From assembly GCA_000442015.1 (NCBI GenBank), contig KE561009.1:1-24214 (forward strand): DNA of 24,214 nt, given 5' to 3'. The DNA comes from Rozella allomycis CSF55. Taxonomy: Eukaryota; Rozellomycota. Of the stretch, positions 1 to 9,651 are shown piece after piece. A program made the position numbers and the translations under genes. The notes under the pieces are model-generated. The model searched no databases. It saw only the letters and a list, made by a program, of their open reading frames with translations, and was not told where the DNA came from. How positions within the stretch are numbered: the first letter of the stretch is position 1; each line of letters starts with the position of its first letter.

Positions 1-159
1 AAAACGATCATTAAACAAATTTTAATATTTTAAACTATTGTTAAGTTATTGAAACTGATTTATAAACTACAATTATTATGAATTAACAATTATAGTCAAA
101 TGTAGACAAAAAGTGACATTTTATTAAATTATTCTGTTTTAGGTATTTAGTTCCATTAA
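1..159. other. AT-rich 3' flank of the cyclin H gene
   Basis: No reading frame is supported here. A minus-strand AATAAA (plus-strand tttatt around 120-125) lies about 35 bp past the cyclin H stop and is the likely poly(A) signal. The rest is AT-rich sequence running off the window edge. Confidence 0.5.
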
Positions 160-1190
160 TTAATTCTCAAAAACCGTATGGTCAGATTGTTTAGGCAAAT
201 CTTTATGGGACTTGTACCCATGCCAATATCCTTTATACCTGTATGTGACTTTACAATAATATATTTACAAATCAGAGGTAGGATCATGTTCCTTATTCGC
301 ACATTTTTTCAATTTCTCGCTAATTTCCATAATACGCTCTTTCGGAGGCATGTAGCTTGATTGTATTTCATTTCTAATCTCTGCCATTATTCCCTCTAGT
401 CTATTAAAATCACCCATATCCATTAAATATTCAGAATACCTTTTAGTGAATATCTATAATTTTACTTTTTCATATCGACTTTATATTCATCAGCCGCTTG
501 ATACCAACAAGCAATAGCAATTTGTGCTGGGGAAAAGAGAAACTCTACATCTGTGGTCAAAGATCTGTTGGCTATTTTGCAAGCTTTGGAATACACTTGT
601 TTTAAAATATCAGTTTTAACATTCATAAACTTTTGAACTTCAAGGTAAATGCCGTAAATTGGTTGGTAAGGGTGATGAACCAATAGATGAAAGTTCAGTT
701 CATTAAATACAAAAAATTCCAACTCTAGAACCTAATGAATCGCTTAAATAAATCTTACAATGTCAGATGAAATATTTTTGATCAGCTTAGTAAATTCATC
801 AATATGACCAAAATGGACGTTACAAGATTTTGCAGCAATAAATAGACAGGCAGTCGTAATGTATTTTGGTTGATAATCCATGATTGAATGTTTTAGATAA
901 AATCTTTTGAAAAATGTAGTAGTTGTTGCCTGTGGTTAGGTAAACTGCCACTTAATTACCATCGTTTTCAGATTGTATTTCATTTTCAAACAAATTTCTG
1001 GGATAAATTTGTGCACATAAAATGAAAGAAGGTCTCGCTCTTCATCAACAGTAAGAAAATCCTCTTGGTTGTCTTTGTAAAGGTGGGTCAATATATTCTT
1101 CACATTATCATGAACATTTTCTCGTTGTCGTAAAATGTGATCTTTCGAAGGAAAATGCCAATCCTTAAACTGTGTGGAGGACTCGAACAT
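160..1190 (-). CDS. CCNH: Cyclin H, regulatory subunit of the CDK-activating kinase / TFIIH
   Basis: Cyclin H pairs with CDK7 and MAT1 to form the CDK-activating kinase, which also phosphorylates the RNA polymerase II tail within TFIIH. Five exons join in frame: 960-1190, 759-929, 466-731, 269-439 and 160-238. The four introns are 30, 27, 26 and 30 nt, all GTA...AG. The product is 305 aa (human about 323). The start MFESSTQFKDWHF resembles the human N-terminus (MYHNSSQKRHWTF). The cyclin box contains FFKRFYLKHSIMDYQPKYI and ACLFIAAKSCNV, and a second-fold segment reads ELNFHLLVHHPYQPIYGIYL. The C-terminal tail is charged and ends YKSHKDLPKQSDHTVFEN. The start codon lies only 14 bp from the divergent start of the next gene. 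The identity is strong from family knowledge. The last intron is the least constrained: without it the protein would stop at 265. Confidence 0.9.
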
Positions 1191-1204
1191 TGAAATTTTC
1201 TGAA

Positions 1205-1803
1205 ATGTTAGAACCGTCCAATGTAAAATTAGCTAAAGCCCTTTTAAGCGAAGGGTTTAACTACCGACAGTCTATGGAAATATCAAAGGCTTTTCACCGA
1301 CTGCTCACTTCAAAACTGGAGAACATTGAAAGTAACTACGCTACGCGAGCAAAGTATGAAAAAGTAGGCATGAAATTTTAAATTTGATAGAGAATATATG
1401 AAAATCTGTCAGAAATAGACAATTTGGACTCAATGATGAAAAAATCGATACAGGATACTAAAGATGAATGGCAGAAGCATACAGAAAAGCTCAGAGATGA
1501 ATTTAGTGTCGCTCAGCAGGTGCGACAACAGAGAATCGCTCAATTAACTGTTGATTCTAGATTTACGCTAGCACTTGAAAAGGTCAACTTGAAAGAAAGA
1601 TACGTCAATCAATTGTCTGCGGTTCAAGACTTGTATACCAGAATTGACACTATGGCATCTAATTCGACGTGCGAAGTAGATAGAGTTCGTTCAGGCATGC
1701 TTTTAACTATCCCAAGTAATTTGTCAATTTGATTATGTAACTAGCTGCTCTTGGTGTTTGTGCTGGTTTTATGGTGACAATTTTGAGAATAGCTGATCTT
1801 TAA
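1205..1803 (+). CDS. Mitochondrial DUF1640 / CCDC90 (MCUR1-, Fmp32-like) coiled-coil membrane protein
   Basis: Three exons join in frame: 1205-1363, 1391-1715 and 1745-1803. The introns are 27 and 29 nt. The product is 180 aa. The N-terminal part (NVKLAKALLSEGFNYRQS) matches the family pattern in which a short helical motif containing 'L...GF...QA' precedes a long coiled coil. The middle is heptad-rich, with a stretch ending in LALEKVNLKERY that resembles the family's 'D.NLE..R.R' region. The last exon supplies one C-terminal transmembrane helix (ALGVCAGFMVTIL). This is the usual layout of inner-membrane CCDC90 proteins, linked to the calcium uniporter or to complex IV assembly. An in-frame ATG at 1172 would add MWRTRTLKFSE, which looks like a targeting presequence but overlaps cyclin H codons. 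The start is therefore uncertain. Confidence 0.75.
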
Positions 1804-1823
1804 TAAAATGGGATCATTCAATT

Positions 1824-1967
1824 AAATATGAATTTTATTAACTGTTTTCAATCTCACATGAAACTAATTTTGCAATGAATCAGTTTCANAATCAACTCAA
1901 GTAAATATGAATTCTAGTAACTGTTTTCAATCTCACATGAAACTAATTTTGCAATGAATCAGTTTCA
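1824..1967. repeat. 65-bp sequence present twice around an n (probable unmerged contig overlap)
   Basis: Positions 1824-1888 and 1903-1967 are almost identical, differing at a few bases near the start, with a single n at 1889 directly after the first copy. Each copy contains a short inverted repeat (gaaact ... agtttc). The same layout of copy, n, copy recurs at 9906, 11064 and 21253. The simplest reading is two allelic contigs placed side by side, not a real tandem repeat. Confidence 0.7.
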
Positions 1968-2243
1968 TATTGAACTTTATGTTTCTCAAATGCCATAGTA
2001 CTGAAATAGAAGTGATATTCTTTCTTTTATGACTTTAATCATAGAATTATGAAGAAATGATTCATTAACTCGCCATAACCCACCGCAACTAAGTTTCAAT
2101 ATTGACTGCCCAAGGCCCCAACAGCTGCATTCCAGTCAGCCATGGCTAATTACAATCAATGTATGTCCCAATCGTCACAAGAAAAGAGAATGAGTGTGTA
2201 AATCGTTTCAATAAATTTCGTAGCCTTTTCGTAAATATCGTGA
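1968..2243 (+). other. Intergenic region with a possible small upstream ORF
   Basis: No conserved gene is recognised. A 19-codon ORF starts at 2142 and stops at 2199-2201. If the 28-nt GT...AG stretch 2196-2223 is an intron, the ORF becomes slightly longer and its TGA overlaps the ATG of the next gene (ATGA at 2244). That donor is GTGTAA, unlike the GTA donors of most other introns here, so I treat it as a weak uORF candidate only. Confidence 0.25.
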
Positions 2244-2567
2244 ATGACGGATGCGTTGAAAGAATGGCCTGGATATAAAAACCCAGACCTTGTTAATTTA
2301 TGTTCCTGTAATGGATATAAGCATGAGTTTATAACAAATTGTACGACTTGTGGAAAAATATATTGTTCAATGGATCAAGAAGCAATCATTTCATTTTCTC
2401 AACAAGCGGCCTCGGAATGTGTTTTTCGGTGTCCCTCTTGCAGTTCAAACCTTTTTATTAAAGAAGATATCAGGTTGCAATATGATCAACTGAAAAAGTT
2501 TGCAAAGAAAATGCGAAAAGCCATCCGTAAAGAAGAGTTTAACAAGGCCGGTAGCAATGATGAATAA
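2244..2567 (+). CDS. Small zinc-finger protein with an ASC-1/TRIP4-type C2HC5 finger
   Basis: A single-exon gene of 107 aa. The start is fixed by an in-frame TGA directly upstream (2241-2243). Residues 20-66 carry a cysteine/histidine array: C20-x-C22, H27, C33-x2-C36, C41, C59, C63 and C66. The core CSCNGYKHEFITNCTTCGK closely resembles the TRIP4/ASC-1 finger (CDCLGQKHKLINNCLICGR), which in yeast is found in Rqt4. Those proteins belong to the ASC-1/RQT complex that splits collided ribosomes. The tail (about 75-107) is a charged helix rich in lysine. Full-length TRIP4 is much longer, with an ASCH domain. Here only the finger is present, either a stand-alone form or a reduced homologue. An AATAAA follows at 2601. 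Family assignment is moderate; the role is inferred. Confidence 0.7.
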   Translation: MTDALKEWPGYKNPDLVNLCSCNGYKHEFITNCTTCGKIYCSMDQEAIISFSQQAASECVFRCPSCSSNLFIKEDIRLQYDQLKKFAKKMRKAIRKEEFNKAGSNDE

Positions 2568-2600
2568 GTAAAAGATATGGAGAAAACATGCATATAATGA

Positions 2601-2639
2601 AATAAAGGGATTAAGATTAGCATTATAAATCGCTTTATT
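2601..2639. terminator. Facing poly(A) signals of the zinc-finger gene and SPC25
   Basis: AATAAA on the plus strand at 2601-2606 serves the zinc-finger gene. AATAAA on the minus strand at 2634-2639 overlaps the SPC25 stop codon (2635-2637). The two convergent genes share this 67-bp gap. Confidence 0.55.
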
Positions 2640-3468
2640 TAGATTCACTCCTCACCAAGTTAACGAATTCACTTCTTAAAAGTGGTACCAAAGTTGTATC
2701 AAAGACGATTTGCCGTTCGGACAGCATCACTTTGGGGAAAATTTCAGTCACTGTAATTATGCAAAAGGTTTGGTACCTATTCCTGTAGATGTGTCTACAA
2801 TGAACCAAAAATCCCTATCTTTATTTTTTGGATCAATCATTGTATATCGAAATCTCAAAAATCCAGCTAATTAGATTTAAGTTGAAAATTTACAATCAAG
2901 GCTTTCAATGTATAGTCCCAACCCCTTTTCAAATAGATCAAGAATGGGAAGAGCCTTTTGATATTTTTGCATTTTCCTTCGTTCTCTTTGTGTAATAACT
3001 ATTAATGAGTATCAAATATTTTATACATTCGGTGATTCTTTTAAAGTTTTCCCTTAATTCTAAAACTTTGCTTTGGTGTCCAGCAACAAGCTCTTCCAAA
3101 ATTTGTCCCCTCTTAATCAAAGCTTGCAATGAATCTTCTGCTTGTTTAAATTCTTTTTCTTCTTTTTCCAATTCTAAATTATATTTCATGATCATATATA
3201 CGTTGATGCATTTCTTCCTTTTTCTTTTCAAAATGAGCGCATTGGCCCTTTAGTTTTTCCAGGTTTTCTTTCAGAGTATTTATTAGATATTACCTTTGTC
3301 GGATCTTAAAGCTGTTTTAAATTTTTCTCTGTCTTGATCGATTCTCTTTTTACTGCCCTTTACAAAATTGTCAAAAGATATCAAAAAATTTGCCATTTCT
3401 TCCTTGAGTTCATTAATTCCTGGAAAGGGATTGTTATTTAAAAATGGCGTCTGCGAAACTGAAAGCAT
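2635..3468 (-). CDS. SPC25: Kinetochore protein Spc25 (Ndc80 complex)
   Basis: Spc25 pairs with Spc24 in the Ndc80 complex that links microtubules to centromeres. Six exons join in frame: 3294-3468, 3202-3267, 3027-3173, 2894-2998, 2777-2866 and 2635-2750. The introns are 26, 28, 28, 27 and 26 nt. The product is 232 aa, against 224 in human. Residues about 20-140 form a long coiled coil. The C-terminal globular RWD-like domain is recognisable: LRFRYTMIDPKNKDRDFWF aligns with human LQFIFTNIDPKNPESPFMF, and the protein ends PLLRSEFVNLVRSESK, like the human '...FLANVRKAF' helix. The start at 3468 was chosen because an n lies upstream at 3518; an ATG at 3543 is possible but crosses the n. It diverges from CNOT9 with 195 bp between starts. 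Confidence 0.85.
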
Positions 3469-3663
3469 TTCAAAATGGCGCGAGAATTGTGAACCAGGGT
3501 CACAACTTTCGTAACAGNGCCCAACCTTTGTTAGGTAACCCATTTTTGAACTTGGATTTTTCCGAAAAAAAGTGTAGGTAAAATCGGGTTCAAAAATTAC
3601 CTAGAAAATTTCCCAAATCGGGTGAACCTGGTGTTACCGTCATTGATTTTAGAAATTTCGAAA
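3469..3663. promoter_or_regulatory. Shared divergent promoter of SPC25 and CNOT9
   Basis: 195 bp separate the two start codons. Just upstream of the SPC25 ATG, ATGGCGCGAGAA (3475-3486) resembles an E2F-type site (TTTGGCGCGAAA). This would suit a cell-cycle gene, but it is a single imperfect match. An n lies at 3518. Two copies of a short motif, aaatcgggt (around 3580 and 3616), also occur. Confidence 0.35.
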
Positions 3664-4585
3664 ATGCAGGCCCAACAGCCTATCCCAGTTCCTAAAGAAA
3701 CAGCTCATAAATGGCTGGTTTCTCTATTAAATCCAAATGAAAGAGAAGAATCTTTAATAGAATTAAGCAAGCAACGTGAAAATATTGAAAATCTAGCAGT
3801 TATGTTGTGGCATTCAACAGGTATTCAATCTTTTACTGTAAGAAAGGCATTATGGCACTTTTACTTCATGAAATAATATCAGTGTATCCATTTTTGTCAC
3901 CTCCGAATCTATCTGCAGCAGCATCCAATAGAGTTTGCAATGCATTGGCTCTTTTACAGTGTGTTGCTTCCCATCCTGAAACCCGAATGGCATTTTTGAA
4001 TGGTAAAAATATTTTTTTGTATTTTTAATAGCGCACTTGCCAATGTACCTCTACCCGTTATTGAATACTACGAACAAATCGAGACCCTTTGAATATTTGA
4101 GGCTGACGTCTCTTGGGGTTATCGGAGCATTAGTGAAAAACGACAGTACAGAAGTCATTAACTTTTTGCTAACGACGGAGATTATACCGCTTTGTTTGAG
4201 GATAATGGAAACAGGCAGCGACCTGTCCAAATCAGTGGCCATTTTTATTATTCAAAAAATACTGTTAGAGGACAATGGCTTGAATTATATTTGCCAAACC
4301 TATGAAAGATTTTATGCAGTTGCACAAGTTTTGAGTAATATTACCCAACAAGTCATTACACAATCATCAAGTAGACTGCTTAAACATGTGGTTCGATGCT
4401 ACTTGAGACTATCTGATAATAAAAAGTAATTACTTTGAGTTATTTACAAAAGAGCACGCGAAGCACTTCGGCAATGTGTTCCAGAATCGTTAAAGGATTC
4501 GACGTTTGCGAATATGCTAAAGGACGATGCGACCACAAAGAGATTTTTGAATCAACTTTTAACAAACTTGGCTGAAACAAATTAA
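3664..4585 (+). CDS. CNOT9: CCR4-NOT complex subunit 9 (Rcd1/Caf40)
   Basis: CNOT9 is the armadillo-repeat subunit of the CCR4-NOT deadenylase that docks NOT1 and GW-rich or silencing factors. Four exons join in frame: 3664-3820, 3847-4002, 4032-4425 and 4453-4585. The introns are 26, 29 and 27 nt. The product is 279 aa (human 299). Near-identical blocks include [59 protein letters not shown] and [16 protein letters not shown], followed by AREALRQC. The long, variable N- and C-terminal tails of animal forms are absent, which leaves the armadillo core. An AATAAA at 4587-4592 nearly abuts the stop. It faces CLPX, with 44 bp between stops. Confidence 0.95.
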
Positions 4586-4629
4586 AAATAAAGTTATTGT
4601 TAGTCCGATAATTCTTTTTATTCGCTTTT

Positions 4630-6336
4630 CTAAGGTCTTGCCGGGGCTGGGGCAACTGCAAGGGTAGTGGAGAGGGCTGAGATTGGATGGGTTGTAATGC
4701 CAGGTTCATCTTGAAGGTCTAAATGGCCGTCTGATTTAGTTTTGGTTTTTGAATGAACATAACGTGGTGGTCTTTCACCTTTAACAGCTGGGACATCGAC
4801 AATGATTCTGGAAATGTCGGAATTGGGTGCAGCGTACATTGATTCTTGAAGAATATGATCCTTTTAGTATATAAATATTTAATTACGACAATTCCTCTTA
4901 AGCCTCGAGCGCCAACCTTTTTCTTTATTGCGAGTCTAGCGATTTCGACTAGAGCGTCCTTTTCAAAAACTAGCTCAATGCCGTTGTGTTTGAATAGCGC
5001 TTTGATTTGCTTAACAACAGAGTTTTTAGGTTCTGTGAGGGCGTGAACGAGGTCATTTTCGCGTAATTCTTGAAGCACGGCCACTACAGGGATTCTCCCT
5101 ACGAATTCAGGAATCAAACCGTAATTAATTAAATCGTCTGTTTCTAATTTGCTCATAATGAAATCATAATGAGTTTGTTCGGATACTTTTTCGTTTACAG
5201 TTTCTTTTTTCGCTGCAGCAAATCCAATTGACGTCGATGTGATTCTTTGAGAGATGACCTTGTCTAATCCAACAAAGGCCCCAGAGAGAACAAAAAGAAT
5301 ATTCGATGTGTCAATTTGATATTCTTCCGCTCTTCCATTTCGTTTAGATTTATCTTGAACTGTAACGACGGTGCCTTCCAACATTTTTAATAAAGATTGT
5401 TGCACTCCTTCCCCTCCAACATCCCTGCTGTCTCTTATAGCTGATGGCCTTTTTCTGATCTTGTCAACTTCATCCAAAAATATAATCCCGTGCTCAGCCT
5501 TTTCAACATCAAAATCGCAATTCAATTGTCAATTATCAAAAATCTTACTTGCAAAAGTCTAAAAATTAATGATTCCACATCTTCGCCAACATAGCCAGCT
5601 TGTGTCAGCGTTGTGGCATCATTCATGGAAAATGGAACTTGAAGCATTTCGGCAAGTGTTTTCGCAATCAACGTTTTTCCAGACCCAGAAGGCCCTAAAA
5701 GTAAAACATTGCTTTTTTCTAAACACACTTTATCATTTTTAGCTGCATTCTCTCCTCTATTCTTGTTCATTTGCATTCGGCAGTAATGATTAAACACTGC
5801 AGTGGACAACACCTTTTTCCCATATTCTTGACCAATGACATGCTGGTCCAAATATTCTTTAATCTAAAAATCCTATTTTGCCAATTATACCTGCTTTGGA
5901 TTCTGAAAATGAGGTTCAGAGCCATTGATGCCATGGGAACCTCCACTTCCATCATCAATAGTATAAACTTTTTCACACTTCTTGCATGCAAATGTAGCAT
6001 TAGTTTGTGCTAAATAGTTTTTAATAAATTGAAGTACATGTAGTCAAGCTAATAAGTGGCGAATCGCAAGAACGGCACCTAGGCCCCATTAAGAATCCTC
6101 TTCTCCCTCTTCTTTCTTTAACAAACATATAAAAATATCTTACTCTTGTCTAGAGTTAGAGGCGTAGTTAATTCGGTTAAGCGGAAATAGGAAAGTGGGA
6201 CGATAGAGTTTTTGTTCTTATCGTCATCAGTTGGAGGTTTTCCAGACTTGTAGAAATGTTTTGAACTATGGAATGCAGAAATATTTACAAGTGTGGGTGT
6301 ATGTTTGCATACAGGTCTGATTGCGCGAAGGAGCAT
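4630..6336 (-). CDS. CLPX: Mitochondrial ClpX AAA+ unfoldase
   Basis: ClpX unfolds matrix proteins and feeds them to ClpP. Six exons join in frame: 6144-6336, 6038-6115, 5891-6009, 5549-5863, 4887-5522 and 4630-4860. The introns are 28, 28, 27, 26 and 26 nt. The product is 523 aa. The N-terminus ([12 protein letters not shown]) looks like a matrix presequence. Next comes a zinc ribbon split over two exons, CRSC then CKKC. The AAA+ core has Walker A GPSGSGKT, pore loop GYVGED, Walker [10 protein letters not shown], second loop [10 protein letters not shown], arginine-finger region EFVGRIPV and sensor-2 [17 protein letters not shown] loop keeps the IGF tripeptide that bacterial ClpX inserts into ClpP. 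Yeast Mcx1 lacks both ribbon and loop, so this looks like a true ClpP partner. Intron 5523-5548 seems to end in TG, not AG. The proline- and alanine-rich tail (about 485-523) is not conserved. Confidence 0.92.
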
Positions 6337-6464
6337 GGGGCTGGGTTACGTGGTTGGTAGGGAGATCAATAAACAAAAATGCTAAAAATCTTTAGATCAT
6401 GTGACCGTCAAATCAAAATAAATTTGTTTACTAAATAAAAATATTGCATAATTAATTGTTTATT

Positions 6465-7626
6465 TCATTGTCTGTGTTTCATTGTGAAACGTCCATGGTT
6501 TAAATGACTTACATACAATCGTTTCTTTGTGCTATCAGGCTTCTTAATCCAAATCTAATTTATTCAATAAAGAAAATATACTTCTGATGGACTGATGTGG
6601 ATTATTTCTCCCATTGTCCTTTCATTCTTTCTGTTGATTACAACTACAACATCCCCGCGTTTAAACCAAATGCCTTGATATTTTAACTCGCCTGATTGAA
6701 CATAAACGTTTGGATCTTTTTCAAACACTAGAGTATTTTCTTCCCCATTATCGTGATCTTCAAAATCTTCGATATCTATTTAAAGATCAACAAACGTCTT
6801 ACTCTTTTCAATTTTATACAAGGGTTCGTTTTGCTTTAACAATTCTAAATCTTCAATTAAATCTGTTTCAGAGATGGGATCAAAAGAAGCACCACTCACC
6901 CAACCAAAGGGACGCAAATTCCAAAGATTCAAAAGAGATTTCATCTTGAGTGGCTCAAAGTCTCCAAAATCATTTAATGTTTGCTCTTTGGTTTTCATCA
7001 AGGCCTCTGAAGGAATAATTGAATCTAAAAAGTATTAAAAGTAAACACTCTGTACATTTAGTTTCATCTATTTCTTTCTCCAAAATCATCTTCTTCCTTA
7101 GCCTTGTAATCCACTGAAGCTTCCAGAGTGTTTTTTTAGCATCCTTTATTTACTATTCAATTAAATTACTTGAAATTCAAACTCGATAGTTGATCTTCCA
7201 GCAGCATGACTTTTTTTAACCATTTCCACTGATAATTTATAAAGAGCTTGAGATTGTTTGATCATTTCAGTCCTTTTATTTTCAATTTTTCTTAAGTTTT
7301 CGTTTAGTTCTGGATGATTGTTGTTTTTTAAAGCTTCAAGTTCTAACTCTATCATTTGCATCTTTTCCATGTACAATTTATCCCGAATAGTCTTAAATGT
7401 GTCTAAAATATTCTTCATTTGGAGCTTAGCGTCTCTTTTCGTTTCAGAATCATCGTCACTTTCTTTGTCTTCAGACGACGATAACATTACCTGCTTCAAA
7501 TTCACGCTTTCTTTTTCTTTCGGTGTCTATCTCAATCTGGTCTTCAAATTGCGCTGTATCATCCCACTCTAAATTAAAACGAGAATTTTTGAGGGCATAA
7601 TTATCATCTGGAATTTCTACAGTCAT
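6465..7626 (-). CDS. SDS3: Sds3/BRMS1-family subunit of the Sin3 histone deacetylase complex
   Basis: Sds3 proteins scaffold Sin3-HDAC corepressors. Six exons join in frame: 7491-7626, 7170-7462, 7056-7143, 6803-7024, 6582-6775 and 6465-6554. The introns are 28, 26, 31, 27 and 27 nt. The product is 340 aa. An acidic N-terminus precedes a coiled coil, about residues 60-150, with IRDKLYMEKMQMIELELEAL as in the Sds3 dimerisation segment. The C-terminus is diagnostic: KYQGIWFKRGDVVVV, then EIIHISPSEIWIKKPDSTKK and RLYVSHLNHGRF. These align with the human SUDS3 end (KLYYDKRWYHKSQAIYL, then [21 protein letters not shown]). The 31-nt intron 7025-7055 is the least certain junction. A minus-strand AATAAA (6459-6464) abuts the stop. 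Only 128 bp separate it from the CLPX start. Confidence 0.82.
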
Positions 7627-7692
7627 TTTTGAAAATTCCGTAAAAGAAGAATGTCAAATCACATTAAAAATCAAAATAGTTTATTTATGCAT

Positions 7693-9651
7693 TTATACCA
7701 TGAAATGGCTTGCGGATTTCCTTTTTGTTAAAACAACGGCACTAGTGGCAGCAGCTCCTGCACCAAGAGCTCCAACTGATATTAGAGCAACATTAAGCGG
7801 AGTAAAAAATGGAATATCATCATCGTTAATGTTTTCTTTCTTGATATCTATTTGTTCTTTTGTGGCAAGGCTTTGTTGAACCTTGTTTTCGTCAATATTT
7901 CCGTTCTGTACTTCAATTTGTTTCTGTTCTTCAATAATTTTCTCTTGTTCCACTAAAATTTCCTTTTCTGGTGCCATCTCCACCTGTTCTTGTGTTGCTT
8001 GTATTTGAGCAACATTTTCAGCTAATTGAACAGGTGGCATATCTTTTAGATTTTCAATTCCAAGGAGAATCTCTCTGTTTTCTTTATTTTTATTTTCCCT
8101 GGCGCTATCGTCAATAATGAATCTATTTTCGAATGCATCAGGACCTATTGAGTTTGAACTTTTAGTTTCTTTCTCAATTACTTCAATACGATTATTTCTT
8201 TTTGGAACTCTAGATTCCACAATTGGTGCATCTTCTAAGAAACCATTAATCTTATCTTCTATCATATCCGGAACAGCATCCGCAAAAGACTCCAATTTTT
8301 CCATCGCCATTTGAATAACACGATTGCCCGCCTTTTTCGCCAAACTCTCTAAAGAAGCGTAAATTTGACTCTTTGGGCTATCGTAATCATCGCCATAGTC
8401 ATTGTCCATGTCGTTTCCTGCATTTTCAATAATCCATCGCGCCAAAGTCTCAACATCTTCATTGTCTCTGTCCTCGTCTTCATCCTCATCTTCATCATTT
8501 ACATTCTCTTTCACTGTCTCTTCTTCATCCCTATCTCCAAATATGAAAAAAATTACTCAGTGTCCTCTGGACTAGGAAATGGTGGGATAACATTCCATAT
8601 CCTGGATAGAATACCTTGAGGGGCGCTTTTATCTTCATCATCGTCATCATCATCTATTATTAAACAAGAAAGATCATTTTGTACCCTCGTCATTGTCATG
8701 CGAATCGCCATTAGCCAGAAGAGACACTTTCAAGTCGTCCTTGAGCTGAAGCCCTTCAACAGTGTTAAATTCAGAAATGATTAAAGAGACAACTTTTTCA
8801 TCCAACTTTTTTACAAGTAATCTCAGAGCCTTTTCCATTTTTGTTGTAAATAGATCAGAATCTGATTTCGCATATTCTACAGCATTTTCGGCGGCGACTT
8901 TGTACATATCAAAGGCCTTTCTACATTCAAAATAGATATTTGTCTTCTTGTCCTTGAATAACATTGACTTGTTTGAATTGCAATAATGCAAAACTTTCCT
9001 GGCAGCTGTTAGAATAATTTTAGCATCTGGAGATTGTTCAAAGATGTACCTGGGTGACAGATGTCGCGCGCCAAAAGTGATATCTTGCACATTGTACTCT
9101 GCGATCAAGATTTTCACACCATGGCTTGTATTGTCTACAACTTCTTTCACATTCTTTTTTAATTCCCGTGCTCTTCTTTTCTCAAACTTTAACAAGGCAA
9201 GATCTTTTGTAACGGCTATTAGATTATTTGTTAGATCATTCAAGATCGGCAACATTGAGCGAATATAGTTTTCAGTCGACCACATCTTCATTTCAAGAGA
9301 GGCGCTTCTATTGATGTATTCTTTAAAAACCTTTTTGCAATTACGGAAAGCTGCTTGATCAGCTTCTTTGACACTGTTTCGGATGTCATTGCAGAATGAG
9401 ACAACATTATTAGCCACATTAATTACATTTGACACACTTTTCAGGTTTTCAAAACGATGTCTGTAACTTCCTACATCAGCTTTAAAGACAATGGCATTTT
9501 TCTTTGTATTTTTCTGACTGTCTAAATTCAATGCTGGAACATCCATGGCAGCAGGAACAAATCCAGAACCACCTACAATATCAAATTTTGTAGAATCAAC
9601 AAAAATCACGTTCTGCGACAAGATCAAAACACAGATCAGAAATCGTAACAT
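7693..9651 (-). CDS. Large secreted/type I membrane protein with acidic linker (paralogue 1)
   Basis: I do not recognise a named family. Three exons join in frame: 8685-9651, 8557-8653 and 7693-8530. The introns are 31 and 26 nt. The product is 633 aa. Residues 1-20 are a clear signal peptide (MLRFLICVLILSQNVIFVDS). The helical ectodomain (about 60-300) holds two divergent repeats, each with a spaced cysteine pair (C87/C105 and C224/C243) and a later LI.E(Y/F)N motif near 182 and 290. A long Asp/Glu linker surrounds QGILSRIWNVIPPFP. A Gln/Glu-rich stretch follows. The C-terminal membrane helix (TPLNVALISVGALGAGAAAT) is followed by a basic tail ending SASHFMV. The next gene shares the C-terminal module but not the ectodomain. 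A surface or secreted interaction protein is plausible; this is inference. Confidence 0.8.

Noticed and set aside
178-360. Plus-strand ORF of 60 codons
   Set aside because: It is antisense to the last two cyclin H exons, which are supported by splicing in frame.
1181-1195. tRNA-like TTCGAGTCC box on the minus strand
   Set aside because: It is the start of cyclin H (Met-Phe-Glu-Ser-Ser); no acceptor or anticodon arm is present nearby.
2142-2201. Possible conserved small mitochondrial protein on either strand around the CCATGG palindrome
   Set aside because: Short ORFs start on both strands, but neither extends through a convincing intron or matches a family I know.
8117-8619. Hydrophobic plus-strand ORFs that look like membrane proteins
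   Set aside because: They are complements of the Asp/Glu- and Lys-rich coding strand of paralogue 1; antisense of such codons gives Ile/Val/Phe-rich translations.
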